The notes under the pieces were generated by a model. It saw only the letters and a list, made by a program, of their open reading frames with translations. It searched no databases and was not told the origin of the DNA. From NCBI GenBank assembly GCA_023406715.1, contig JAEXVC010000074.1, positions 1 through 13,438 of the forward strand: a stretch of DNA of 13,438 nucleotides, in the 5' to 3' direction. Source of the DNA: Bacteroidota bacterium (lineage in GTDB: Bacteria; Bacteroidota; Bacteroidia; Bacteroidales; Tenuifilaceae). The position numbers were made by a program, and so were the translations under genes. Below, piece after piece: positions 5,773 through 13,281 of this stretch. Each line of letters begins with the position of its first letter. The stretch's first letter is position 1.

Positions 5773-6399
5773 TTACTTTTTGCCCCTGAACAAATACACA
5801 AAGCCTGTGGCAGGCTCATAGGTGTTTGTTAAATCCTCGATAATGTAGTAGTATATTCCCTCAGCCAATTCGTTACCTTGCTCATTCCTACCATCCCAGC
5901 GAACTACATCGGACTCATGTTCATAAAGCAACGCACCTGAACGCGACATAATCCTAAGAACAAAACGAGGAGTTCCTGCCGCAGTAAAAGTAAATTCGTC
6001 GTTTACAGAATCGCCGTTAGGCGAAAAAACATTTGGAATATCAGTAAGTTCTGCTTTTATTGCAGAGGGCAGCATAATTGATTTTGTTTCTTTAAATCTT
6101 TCGCCATTTTTTGAATAGGATAAGGTTGCAACAACCCTATTTTGATTTTTTTTATTGAATGACAATAAAGGACTTTTATCACTAGATAACCTACTATCGC
6201 TAAAACTCCACTCAACAACTTCAACTTCATCGTTAGGAATAAAGCGAATTGATGCTTCCGAAGAATCCATGCTTTTCTCAAATGCCCAAGAGAAAACTTT
6301 GTTGTCCGATGTATTTACCTGAGAATAAACAACGTTAATGTCTGTTACAAACATCAACAATACAACAAAAGATATCTTGGTAAATAAAGTCCTGCTCAT
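5773..6399 (-). CDS. Small secreted protein with PKD-like region and type IX secretion C-terminal sorting domain
   Basis: 208 residues in three parts. Residues 1-26 form a signal peptide (positively charged start, hydrophobic FVVLLMFV, likely cleavage after VYS before Gln27). Residues about 35-112 contain VEWSFSD (62-68) and a final KSIML, a spacing that resembles a degenerate PKD (immunoglobulin-like) domain. Residues 119 to the end match the gliding-motility-associated / T9SS type B sorting domain: DIPNVFSPNGDSVNDEF (120-136), LRIMSRSGALLYE (148-160), WDGRNEQGNELAEGIYYYII (168-187) and a basic GKK terminus. It should cross the inner membrane by Sec and the outer membrane by T9SS, to be released or anchored at the surface. 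Such domains usually sit on much larger adhesins or enzymes, so this is unusually small. It lies 46 nt downstream of the PerM-family gene on the same strand. Function unknown. Confidence 0.82.
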   Translation of the reverse strand: MSRTLFTKISFVVLLMFVTDINVVYSQVNTSDNKVFSWAFEKSMDSSEASIRFIPNDEVEVVEWSFSDSRLSSDKSPLLSFNKKNQNRVVATLSYSKNGERFKETKSIMLPSAIKAELTDIPNVFSPNGDSVNDEFTFTAAGTPRFVLRIMSRSGALLYEHESDVVRWDGRNEQGNELAEGIYYYIIEDLTNTYEPATGFVYLFRGKK

Positions 6400-6445
6400 T
6401 GCAAATCAATTTTATTGTAAATATAAACAAAAGCTATTTAGACTT

Positions 6446-7549
6446 TTAAATCTTCTCCGTTAATTTTTGAACAACTCTAAATTTATTGAAGAATTCTTTC
6501 GCAAAAACTCTTAATACAGTATAACTTGGAATTGCCAAAAGCATTCCTAAAATTCCAGCAAGGCTTCCGGCAATTAGTAACACAATAAATATCTCCAGTG
6601 GGTGAGCCTTTATGCTATTCCCATAAATAAAGGGTTGAAGAACTATATCATCAATAAGTTTAACTGCGAGGAATACAAAAAGTATTGTAAATGCAAGGTG
6701 TAGCAATTGGTTGCTATCCATAACGTTTAAATTGGTAGTAAGCCCAATTAAAACACCAATAATTGCGCCTGTCAACGGACCTATATATGGAATTACGTTT
6801 AGAATGGCTGCTATTAGTCCAATTACAATGGCTGTTTGAAAACTAATGCCAATTAGCGTTAAGCCTATTGTGTCGAGAATCATTATTGCAGTGCTTTCGA
6901 GCATTAGTCCAATAAAATACCGACGTAACAAAATGTTTATGCTAGACAGTGCATGGTCTAATTGCTGCTCAAATTTTTCTGGGAAAAGGATAATAATGCC
7001 TTTATAAAATAGCGTATCGTCCTTTAAAAAGAAAAAAGTGATGAATGAGATTGAAAACAATGCAATAAAAAGATTCACCATTAGGTTGGCGGTTGAACTA
7101 AAAACATGAGCAACCATTGATACACTAAACACAGTGGTTATTTTTGAAGTTATAAACTCTTTTAACGAAAATCCCTGTGCACTGGCAGGTAAGTATTTGT
7201 ATATAAATTGTTGAAGTTGATCAATTGGCTGAGCAAAACTATCAACCATAGCATTTACATCCACAGTCCCCAATTCGTTAAATTGGTTAACTACGAGAGG
7301 TATCATAATTCTGAAAAACGCAATAAACAAAACCCAAATAGTTATTAACGCTACGGCTGCTCCCAAAGAACGAGGAATACTCCAGTTCTTTATTTTTATT
7401 CTGCTAATTCCATCTACTATTGGCTTCCCCATTAAACTGAGAACGGCAGAAATTAAAAGATAAGCAACAATTGCAGAAAAGTACCATAAAAGAAATGCTA
7501 CAATGGCTACAATAACTCCAATTATAATATAACGAACAAGTTGATTCAT
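6446..7549 (-). CDS. AI-2E / PerM family integral membrane protein
   Basis: 367 residues with hydrophobic stretches near 5-40 (two segments), 62-88, 150-175, 215-270 and 288-345, giving about seven or eight membrane segments. Family hallmarks seen: NVIPYIGPLTG (251-261) and DDIVLQPFIYGNSIKAHPL (300-318), followed by GILGMLLAIP. A long soluble insertion (about 90-135) follows the third segment, as is usual. The family name comes from E. coli TqsA, reported to affect autoinducer-2 export, but other members are Na+/H+ antiporters or of unknown substrate, so a quorum-sensing role should not be assumed. A consensus promoter lies just upstream (7566-7596). The gene is divergent from the EamA transporter and may be cotranscribed with the T9SS cargo gene downstream. 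Confidence 0.85.
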   Translation of the reverse strand: MNQLVRYIIIGVIVAIVAFLLWYFSAIVAYLLISAVLSLMGKPIVDGISRIKIKNWSIPRSLGAAVALITIWVLFIAFFRIMIPLVVNQFNELGTVDVNAMVDSFAQPIDQLQQFIYKYLPASAQGFSLKEFITSKITTVFSVSMVAHVFSSTANLMVNLFIALFSISFITFFFLKDDTLFYKGIIILFPEKFEQQLDHALSSINILLRRYFIGLMLESTAIMILDTIGLTLIGISFQTAIVIGLIAAILNVIPYIGPLTGAIIGVLIGLTTNLNVMDSNQLLHLAFTILFVFLAVKLIDDIVLQPFIYGNSIKAHPLEIFIVLLIAGSLAGILGMLLAIPSYTVLRVFAKEFFNKFRVVQKLTEKI

Positions 7550-7565
7550 AACAATAAAATTTTAT

Positions 7566-7596
7566 CAAACCTAGTGCAATTAATGGAATTATCAAA
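7566..7596 (-). promoter_or_regulatory. Consensus Bacteroidota promoter for the PerM-family gene
   Basis: Read on the minus strand, TTTG (7596-7593), a 19-nt spacer, then TAGGTTTG (7573-7566) match the Bacteroidota promoter TTTG-N19-21-TAnnTTTG in both elements and in spacing. The start codon is at 7549, giving a predicted leader of only about 10 nt. This is the best promoter in the window. Confidence 0.7.
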
Positions 7597-7656
7597 GAGC
7601 GCGTATATAGAATTAATTAAATCCTCGGTGTTCATTAAACAAATCTTTTTAACTTG

Positions 7657-7666
7657 GGTTTAAACC
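7657..7666. repeat. Short perfect palindrome in the divergent intergenic region
   Basis: GGTTTAAACC is a perfect 10-bp palindrome, 45 nt before the EamA transporter start in the 162-nt divergent gap. It could be an operator, but no regulator gene is adjacent and no second copy was noticed in the window. No good promoter for the EamA gene was found in this gap. Confidence 0.3.
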
Positions 7667-7711
7667 TTTGGTTAATACATCAACTCTAAACAGCGTACAA
7701 AAAGAAATTTG

Positions 7712-8635
7712 ATGAACTTTATTAGCAATTATCCTGGGGAGTTGGCTGCGCTACTCACAGCAGTATTTTGGACAATTACAGCATTAGCATTTGAGTCCGC
7801 CAGCCGTAAAGTAGGTTCGCTTTCAGTTAATCTCATAAGGCTTTTTGCCGCATTTATTTTCTTAAGCCTATACGCTTGGGCTGTACGCGGTGTTCCATTC
7901 CCCACCGATGCGGGAACACATCAGTGGATTTGGCTCTCAATTTCAGGATTGGTGGGATTTGTGCTTGGCGATTTATTCCTTTTCCAATCGTACGTAGTGC
8001 TTAACGCACGTATCTCGATGCTAATTATGTCGTTAGCACCGCCAATGGCTGCTGCTATTGGCTGGTTTACCATGGGAGAAACACTAACATGGAAACAGGG
8101 GCTTGGCATGGTATTGATATTTATTGGAATTGCTCTTGTAATTCTTAAGCGCGAAATACCTGATGAGAATGGAAACGGAAATGGCCGTAAAATAAAGTTA
8201 AATTACCCTATAGGAGGTTTGCTTTTGGCTTTTGGTGGGGCATTAGGACAAGCGGGAGGTTTGGTGCTAAGCAAATTTGGTATGCAAACCTACGATGTTG
8301 TTGCATCGGTTCAAATTAGGGTTATTACCGGTGTAGTTGGATTTGCACTAATCTTTCTATTCCTAAACAAATGGAACATGCTATTTTCGGCCTTAAAAAA
8401 TGGCAAAGCCATGAAACGACTATCCGTCGGAGCATTCTTTGGGCCATTCTTGGGGGTATCGTTCTCGCTATTAGCAGTTCGATATACAACCACAGGAGTA
8501 GCATCGGCACTTATGTCCATTGTACCAGTCCTTATAATTGCCCCATCGGTACTAATATTTAAAGAGAAGGTAAACTTTAAGGAGATGATTGGCGCTGTGA
8601 TTACAGTGATTGGAGTAATAACCTTCTTCCTCTAA
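7712..8635 (+). CDS. EamA (DMT superfamily) transporter
   Basis: 307 residues from the ATG at 7712 (a TTG one codon earlier is in frame but less likely). Ten hydrophobic segments arranged as two EamA repeats, about residues 8-145 and 168-306, joined by a hydrophilic Asn/Gly/Lys-rich linker (148-164). Seen: ALLTAVFWTITALAFE at the first helix, SLAPPMAAAIGWFTMGETLTWKQ near the end of repeat one, and the equivalent SIVPVLIIAPSVLIFKEKVNFKE in repeat two, the P..A.....GE motif typical of drug/metabolite transporters. Members export amino acids, nucleosides, sugars or drugs; the substrate cannot be predicted. It is a single-gene unit, divergent from the PerM-family gene, and its stop codon overlaps that of the histidine kinase gene on the other strand. 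Confidence 0.87.
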   Translation: MNFISNYPGELAALLTAVFWTITALAFESASRKVGSLSVNLIRLFAAFIFLSLYAWAVRGVPFPTDAGTHQWIWLSISGLVGFVLGDLFLFQSYVVLNARISMLIMSLAPPMAAAIGWFTMGETLTWKQGLGMVLIFIGIALVILKREIPDENGNGNGRKIKLNYPIGGLLLAFGGALGQAGGLVLSKFGMQTYDVVASVQIRVITGVVGFALIFLFLNKWNMLFSALKNGKAMKRLSVGAFFGPFLGVSFSLLAVRYTTTGVASALMSIVPVLIIAPSVLIFKEKVNFKEMIGAVITVIGVITFFL

Positions 8636-10911
8636 TTCACCAATCGCTCAATGCTTCGCATAAGATAATCGAGGTCGTAAGGCTTCGAAACGTAATCGTC
8701 GCATCCCATCTGAATTGCCCTCTCCTTCTCGTTGCTCATGGCATTGGCTGTTTGAGCAATTATTGGAAGATTTGGTCGAATCTGTTTAATAATTCGAGTA
8801 GCCTCGTAACCATTCATACCTGGTAATTGAATATCCATTAAAATAAGGTTAATACTAGTATTTCCCTTGCATATTTCAATGGCTTCCTCTGCGTTTCCAG
8901 TTAAAATTAACTTAGCCTTTGTATGCTTCAATGTTTCCTCTAGAAGCCTTGTCGAAATAAAATTATCCTCAACAATTAGTATTGTTTTGTTCTGCAGCTG
9001 TGAAATTTTCAACTCAGAATTTACCGAGTTACTCTTGACCCTGCTCTGTGGCTGGTTATAAGGAATCCTAAACCAGAATGTAGAACCTTTACCCACCTCA
9101 GAATTCACTCCAATTTCACCGCCTAATCCAGTAATTATACCCTTACAAATTGAAAGGCCAAGGCCAGAACCACCATACTTTCTGGTTAGAACATTCTCAA
9201 CCTGCCTAAACCTATCAAAAATCACATCAATATCTTGTGTTTCAATCCCTACTCCAGTATCCTGTACATAAACATCCACCCAATCGCCATTATGTTCGTA
9301 CCTTAAAGTAATTGAGCCCTTTTCGGTAAACTTTAATGCATTATTCAAAAGATTCATAACAACCTGCTGAATCCTATCTGGATCCGAAATCAGAAACAAT
9401 TGAGAATCACCCGAATTGAAAGTAAAGTTTAATTCCAAATCGTTATTTTCAAGCCTTATTCGCTCCACCTCGGCATTATTGTAGCAATTTTTAAGTACAT
9501 CGACCAAATTGAATTCTCTAAGATTAAAATTCAACTGATTAACCTCAATCTTCGAAATATCAATAATATCATTTATAAGGTTCAGAAGTTTCTGTGAGTT
9601 GTCAATAATGATATTCAAAAAGTTTTCAAACTCTTGCTTTGGTTGTTCCTTACGCAATAAAATTAACTTTGAAAAGCCCATAATTGCATTCATTGGGGTA
9701 CGAATCTCATGGCTCATATTGGCAAGGAAAGCGCTTTTGAGACTATTAGCCTCCTCTGCCTTTCGCAAACTCTCTGCAATTTGTTGATTTTTCTCCTTTA
9801 ACTCCTGGTTGAATGATTTATGAATCTCTATTAACTTGTTCCTGCTCTTATTGATGACTAATAGCAGGTAGATAATAACAACCAAGATGACAAATATTGT
9901 AAGAATGAAAATTATTTCAGTTTTATTCTTTTTCAAATAAAGAAAAGGATTATTAAGAACTACCGCCCCACGAGGAACCTGCGACAACCCAATATTATGT
10001 TTCTTCATATAGGTATAATCAAAAACATACTTGGAGTTCCCCAATTTAGTTCCCAATTCAGTTATTGAAACACCATTGAACAACCGAACAACCATCTCGC
10101 CAGCCTGCCTTCCGTGCTCACGCCCCGATATAACATTCCCGCCAACAATTCCATGCTCAAGGTAGAAACCCCAAGTACCATAAATTGGAACTTTTGAATG
10201 CGTTGAAACCGAATCGAGTACGTCTTCATAAGTTAGATAAACGCCATCCTTGTCCTGGTTATAAAGAAGAAACAGTATTACAGAATTACCATCTATTTGC
10301 CTAATTTTGGCAATTAATTCGTATATAGTTAGATTGGTCAAAACATTTATGTTAAAACTATATTTTCTTCGCGATACTATTTCATTAATAGTTTTCTCAA
10401 AAATCACCCCTGTTGTTGTTTGGTCAACAACACAGTATAGTGTTTTTAATTGAGGATGCAGGCTTGCAATCAAGTCGATGTTTTTTGTTACATCAACCTC
10501 CTCTATTATACCCGCAAAATTTTCTGGAAATGAATAAATATTATTTACTCCGCAAAAAACAACGGGAACATCGATAAAGGAATTCTCCTTAAGCTGCTTT
10601 ACATAGTTAAACGCATCATTATCGGTAACTACAATAAGGTCAACACCCTGAGGAACATACTTGGCAACTATAAACTCTGTAAACTTACCAATATAATTAG
10701 TATTACGAATTCTTTTAAAATCGAGGTTCTCTATATAAATCTCTGCTTTTATTTCGCCTACTTTCAAAGCATTATTAAAACCATAGTATAAACTATCTGT
10801 CCAACTTAAGTTAGTGTGGTAGGAATTAATGAGTAAAATTCGCTTTTTATCAGCCGCATTAGCGCTTAGTACAAAAAACAATAAAACAAAAAGTGACAGA
10901 ATGCGTTTCAT
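8632..10911 (-). CDS. Hybrid sensor histidine kinase with ABC-substrate-binding-like periplasmic sensor
   Basis: 759 residues. In order: signal peptide (1-20, ending ANAA); periplasmic domain about 23-320 resembling the ABC transporter substrate-binding family (PF04392), with ILLINSYH at the start, DLIVVTDNDAFNYV, VPVVFCGVNN and GGNVISGREHGRQAGEM; one membrane helix (about 332-354); a short coiled coil (360-390); HisKA with SHEIRTPMN, His401; HATPase_c with the N-box NLLNNALKF (Asn524), DTGVGI (551-556) and GGSGLGLSI (580-588); and a C-terminal receiver with acidic pocket Glu648/Asp649, phosphoacceptor Asp693 in LMDIQLPGMNG, Thr721 and Lys743. All catalytic residues are present. There is no HAMP or PAS domain. 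The receiver has no output domain, so an Hpt protein or separate regulator elsewhere is expected. The ligand may be a small solute. The divergent neighbour is a lipoprotein gene. Confidence 0.92.
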   Translation of the reverse strand: MKRILSLFVLLFFVLSANAADKKRILLINSYHTNLSWTDSLYYGFNNALKVGEIKAEIYIENLDFKRIRNTNYIGKFTEFIVAKYVPQGVDLIVVTDNDAFNYVKQLKENSFIDVPVVFCGVNNIYSFPENFAGIIEEVDVTKNIDLIASLHPQLKTLYCVVDQTTTGVIFEKTINEIVSRRKYSFNINVLTNLTIYELIAKIRQIDGNSVILFLLYNQDKDGVYLTYEDVLDSVSTHSKVPIYGTWGFYLEHGIVGGNVISGREHGRQAGEMVVRLFNGVSITELGTKLGNSKYVFDYTYMKKHNIGLSQVPRGAVVLNNPFLYLKKNKTEIIFILTIFVILVVIIYLLLVINKSRNKLIEIHKSFNQELKEKNQQIAESLRKAEEANSLKSAFLANMSHEIRTPMNAIMGFSKLILLRKEQPKQEFENFLNIIIDNSQKLLNLINDIIDISKIEVNQLNFNLREFNLVDVLKNCYNNAEVERIRLENNDLELNFTFNSGDSQLFLISDPDRIQQVVMNLLNNALKFTEKGSITLRYEHNGDWVDVYVQDTGVGIETQDIDVIFDRFRQVENVLTRKYGGSGLGLSICKGIITGLGGEIGVNSEVGKGSTFWFRIPYNQPQSRVKSNSVNSELKISQLQNKTILIVEDNFISTRLLEETLKHTKAKLILTGNAEEAIEICKGNTSINLILMDIQLPGMNGYEATRIIKQIRPNLPIIAQTANAMSNEKERAIQMGCDDYVSKPYDLDYLMRSIERLVN

Positions 10912-11004
10912 AAATTATCAAGAAAGTTTCTATACCAAGTTAGAAAAAAATAAAACATTGCTATTATTTTAAAGAAGTTTTCAGACCTATTTTTCTAAAA
11001 AACA

Positions 11005-11012
11005 TAAATTTG
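11005..11012 (+). promoter_or_regulatory. Putative -7 element for the lipoprotein gene
   Basis: TAAATTTG matches TAnnTTTG exactly and lies 26 nt before the ATG at 11039, predicting a leader of about 20 nt. The upstream element is poor: TTTT at 10978-10981 with a 23-nt spacer instead of TTTG at 19-21. No clear promoter was seen on the opposite strand for the kinase gene in this 127-nt divergent gap. Confidence 0.45.
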
Positions 11013-11038
11013 TACAAATCACTCAACAAATACTCATC

Positions 11039-11557
11039 ATGAACAATATAAAATTTGGTTTGTTAGCACTTATATTAATTTCGATTGTAACAATAGGTTG
11101 CAAAAGCACAAAGAATGTAACAAAAGACATCAAACCGGTTATTTCCGAAAAATTCCTTGACTCCCCATTTGACCATGATGAGAGCATTGCATCGTTCAGT
11201 AAAACCTTACCAAGTGGAACCAGAGTCCGAAAACTTGCCAGAAAGAATGTGCATTACCCTTCAAAAACCGATACCATTTACCAGTTTATGTATAAGCAAA
11301 GTGAGATTTTTGTGTATAAATCGAACTTTAACAAGGAGATACTAATGGCCGGTTCTATTGCCGATTCACAAATAAAACTCATCAATGGCATTACTACAGG
11401 CATGAGTAGAGAACAACTCTTCAATGCAATTGAAGGCATAAAAAAAACTGAGGCCGATACTATAAAGTTATCGACCCAGGGTAAAGACAGAACTTTCACC
11501 TTTATCTTAAAAAAAGGAAAGTTGAAGAAGATAAAATTTGAATCGTACTACGATTAA
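11039..11557 (+). CDS. Putative lipoprotein of unknown function
   Basis: 172 residues. The N-terminus has a hydrophobic signal (FGLLALILISIVTIG) ending at Cys21, a likely lipidation site in the relaxed form T-I-G-C. Residues after the Cys are K-S-T-K rather than the acidic export signal that sends Bacteroidota lipoproteins to the cell surface, so a periplasm-facing location is more likely. The C-terminal half contains INGITTGMSREQLFNAI (115-131), then alternating strands ending in KGKLKKIKFESYYD. The 'xGMsxxqv' turn followed by beta strands recalls the BamE/SmpA fold, but the similarity is slight. It is a single gene, divergent from the histidine kinase by 127 nt and with its stop 1 nt from the stop of psd. 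I do not recognise a named family. Confidence 0.75.
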   Translation: MNNIKFGLLALILISIVTIGCKSTKNVTKDIKPVISEKFLDSPFDHDESIASFSKTLPSGTRVRKLARKNVHYPSKTDTIYQFMYKQSEIFVYKSNFNKEILMAGSIADSQIKLINGITTGMSREQLFNAIEGIKKTEADTIKLSTQGKDRTFTFILKKGKLKKIKFESYYD

Positions 11558-11558
11558 A

Positions 11559-12218
11559 CTATGCTTTTGGAGGTATAGTAGCAATTACGGTGCAATTCCC
11601 AGTAGTTTTCTGACCAATTTTCACCTCAACCTTTGAATCCAAAGGTAAGAAGATGTCAACCCGTGAGCCAAACCTAATAAACCCCATTTCGGAGCATTGC
11701 TCTACACTAACGCCCTCTTGAGCGTAGCAAATAATTCTACGGGCAACAGCACCTGCAATCTGACGCAGTAGGATTGATACTCCATCGTTACGTTCTAGAA
11801 CAACGGTGGTTCTCTCGTTGTGGGTTGATGATTTTGGATGCCAAGCCACCAAGTATTCGCCGGGGTGGTATTTGTAGTATTTAACTAGCCCTTTTATGGG
11901 AAACCAATTAATATGAACATTCCAGACCGACATAAATACAGACACTTGAATACACTTGGTTTTAAGGTATTCGTCCTCGTAAACCTCCTCAATTGTTACA
12001 ACCTTACCATCAGCAGGTGCAAGAACCACATTGGAATCTGGGCAGAAAGTCCTTTTGGGCACCCTAAAAAAACGAAGCAGGAAAATCATTAACAAAACTG
12101 ACGCAGATAATACAATGTAAAATGCTATATGACTGAATAAAAATGTTAACACATTAAGTGCTAAAAGTGCAAAAAAACTCACCAACAAAATGGCATAACC
12201 TTCCTTATGAACTCTCAT
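11559..12218 (-). CDS. psd: Phosphatidylserine decarboxylase (short, archaeal-type)
   Basis: 219 residues, the size of the short (archaeal-type) PSD family rather than the roughly 320-residue E. coli form. It makes phosphatidylethanolamine from phosphatidylserine at the inner membrane. Seen: two N-terminal membrane segments (about 9-28 and 30-50), APADGKV (67-73), MSVWNVHINWFP (96-107) with the conserved His, HNERT (133-137) and the self-cleavage site FGSR with Gly184-Ser185. Cleavage before Ser185 would create the pyruvoyl group on the small subunit, leaving a C-terminal chain of about 35 residues. It lies 21 nt downstream of cdsA, which supplies CDP-diacylglycerol for phosphatidylserine synthesis; the synthase gene (pssA) is not in the window. 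Confidence 0.93.
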   Translation of the reverse strand: MRVHKEGYAILLVSFFALLALNVLTFLFSHIAFYIVLSASVLLMIFLLRFFRVPKRTFCPDSNVVLAPADGKVVTIEEVYEDEYLKTKCIQVSVFMSVWNVHINWFPIKGLVKYYKYHPGEYLVAWHPKSSTHNERTTVVLERNDGVSILLRQIAGAVARRIICYAQEGVSVEQCSEMGFIRFGSRVDIFLPLDSKVEVKIGQKTTGNCTVIATIPPKA

Positions 12219-12239
12219 TTACTGTAAAGTTGTTAATTG

Positions 12240-13067
12240 TTATATAATCATCATAACCTCCAAGTAGGAATAAACTACTGGGATAACCATTATTAATGCA
12301 TCGAATCGGTCCAACAAGCCACCATGACCAGGCAGGAATTTACCCGAGTCCTTTACGCCAATGCTACGTTTAAACATCGACTCAACTAAATCGCCAAATA
12401 CACCCATTAATGAGCAAATTAGACCAATTACAAGCCAATGCTTATAATTTATCTCCGTAAAGAAGCCCGAAATAAACCAAGCCACTAAAGCAGTTACAAC
12501 TATTCCGCCAACAAAACCCTCCCAACTCTTCTTGGGCGAAATTCTAGGAAACATCTTATGCTTACCCATACTTACTCCAAAAAGATATGCTCCTGTATCG
12601 TTGCTCCAAACAAGAAATAGTATACCTAGCAGAATTTTAGGCTCATAGGTCATTTTAAACGATGAGCCATTTATAACAATAAAGTTAAGCAATGCAAAAG
12701 GTAATGCAATATAAATTAGCCCAAGTAAAGTATAGGCTATATTATGAATTGGCTTATGTTGCGCCCTGTACAATTCTACTATAAAAACACCAACAATTAA
12801 TGGAATAAAACCAAACAGAGTAATCCTTTCTATTTCGCCCGACGAGTAAAGGTAAGACCAAACGAAAAGAGCCACTCCAAGAAAAATACCCAGTAAAGCC
12901 TGTGGACGGATTTTTGCTTTAAGTCCTAGTATATAGAACTCGTAAAGGCTTGCAATCATCAATCCAAGAAAAACAATAAAAAAGGTTATGTGGCTAATTA
13001 GAATAGCCCCAACAACAGTTACGACAAACAGGACTCCACTTATGGTCCTTTTAAGAAATTCGCTCAA
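12240..13067 (-). CDS. cdsA: Phosphatidate cytidylyltransferase (CDP-diacylglycerol synthase)
   Basis: 275 residues, multi-pass inner-membrane enzyme converting phosphatidic acid and CTP to CDP-diacylglycerol, the precursor of all phospholipids. About eight hydrophobic segments; NDTGAYLFG (155-163), ISPKKSWEGFVGG (176-188) and the CdsA signature S(x)2KRS.GVKDSG.FLPGHGGLLDR.D (about 230-258) are all present. The start is a TTG at 13067: the codon just before it is an in-frame stop (TAA), and the resulting N-terminus SEFLKRTISGVLFV aligns with the normal CdsA start, so TTG is very likely genuine. The TTG overlaps the stop of the upstream DUF2007 gene by 4 nt (TTGA), suggesting translational coupling. 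Confidence 0.92.
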   Translation of the reverse strand: MSEFLKRTISGVLFVVTVVGAILISHITFFIVFLGLMIASLYEFYILGLKAKIRPQALLGIFLGVALFVWSYLYSSGEIERITLFGFIPLIVGVFIVELYRAQHKPIHNIAYTLLGLIYIALPFALLNFIVINGSSFKMTYEPKILLGILFLVWSNDTGAYLFGVSMGKHKMFPRISPKKSWEGFVGGIVVTALVAWFISGFFTEINYKHWLVIGLICSLMGVFGDLVESMFKRSIGVKDSGKFLPGHGGLLDRFDALIMVIPVVYSYLEVMMII

Positions 13068-13267
13068 TTATCGATATTTTTAGTGAGTTCTTTTGCTTTT
13101 TCCAAATTGCAAATATCTACATAAACTTCGGCCTCGCCAAATAGATAGCTAGAATCTTGCTTATTTATGATAACTGCGGCAATTCCATTATCCTCCAAAA
13201 CTTGCTTAGCTATTTCGGCTTGCCATTGTTTGCTTGTTGAAAAGGCAACTGACCAATTATCGTCCAT
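13064..13267 (-). CDS. DUF2007-type small protein (putative signal-transducing protein family)
   Basis: 67 residues, no membrane segment or signal peptide, so cytoplasmic. The pattern WSVAFSTSKQWQAEIAKQVLEDNGIAAVIINKQDSSY and then VYVDICNLEKAKEL matches the DUF2007 fold: a beta-alpha-beta unit in which a short helix after 'S..qW.AEI.k..Le..gI' is followed by a 'v.V...d..kA..l' segment. Proteins of this family resemble ACT/PII-like small domains but have no proven function. It sits 14 nt after ftsH and overlaps cdsA by 4 nt, an arrangement common in Bacteroidota as far as I recall, hinting at a role linked to membrane lipid or protease control. That role is inference. Confidence 0.83.
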   Translation of the reverse strand: MDDNWSVAFSTSKQWQAEIAKQVLEDNGIAAVIINKQDSSYLFGEAEVYVDICNLEKAKELTKNIDN

Positions 13268-13281
13268 AACTTTAGGTTGAT

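Noticed and set aside
6057..6281. A 74-codon minus-strand frame inside the T9SS cargo gene
   Set aside because: It is a different frame within the same strand; the main frame encodes the signal peptide, PKD-like segment and sorting domain.
6446..7549. Calling the PerM-family protein an autoinducer-2 exporter
   Set aside because: The family name is historic. No luxS or AI-2 genes are nearby and members have different substrates.
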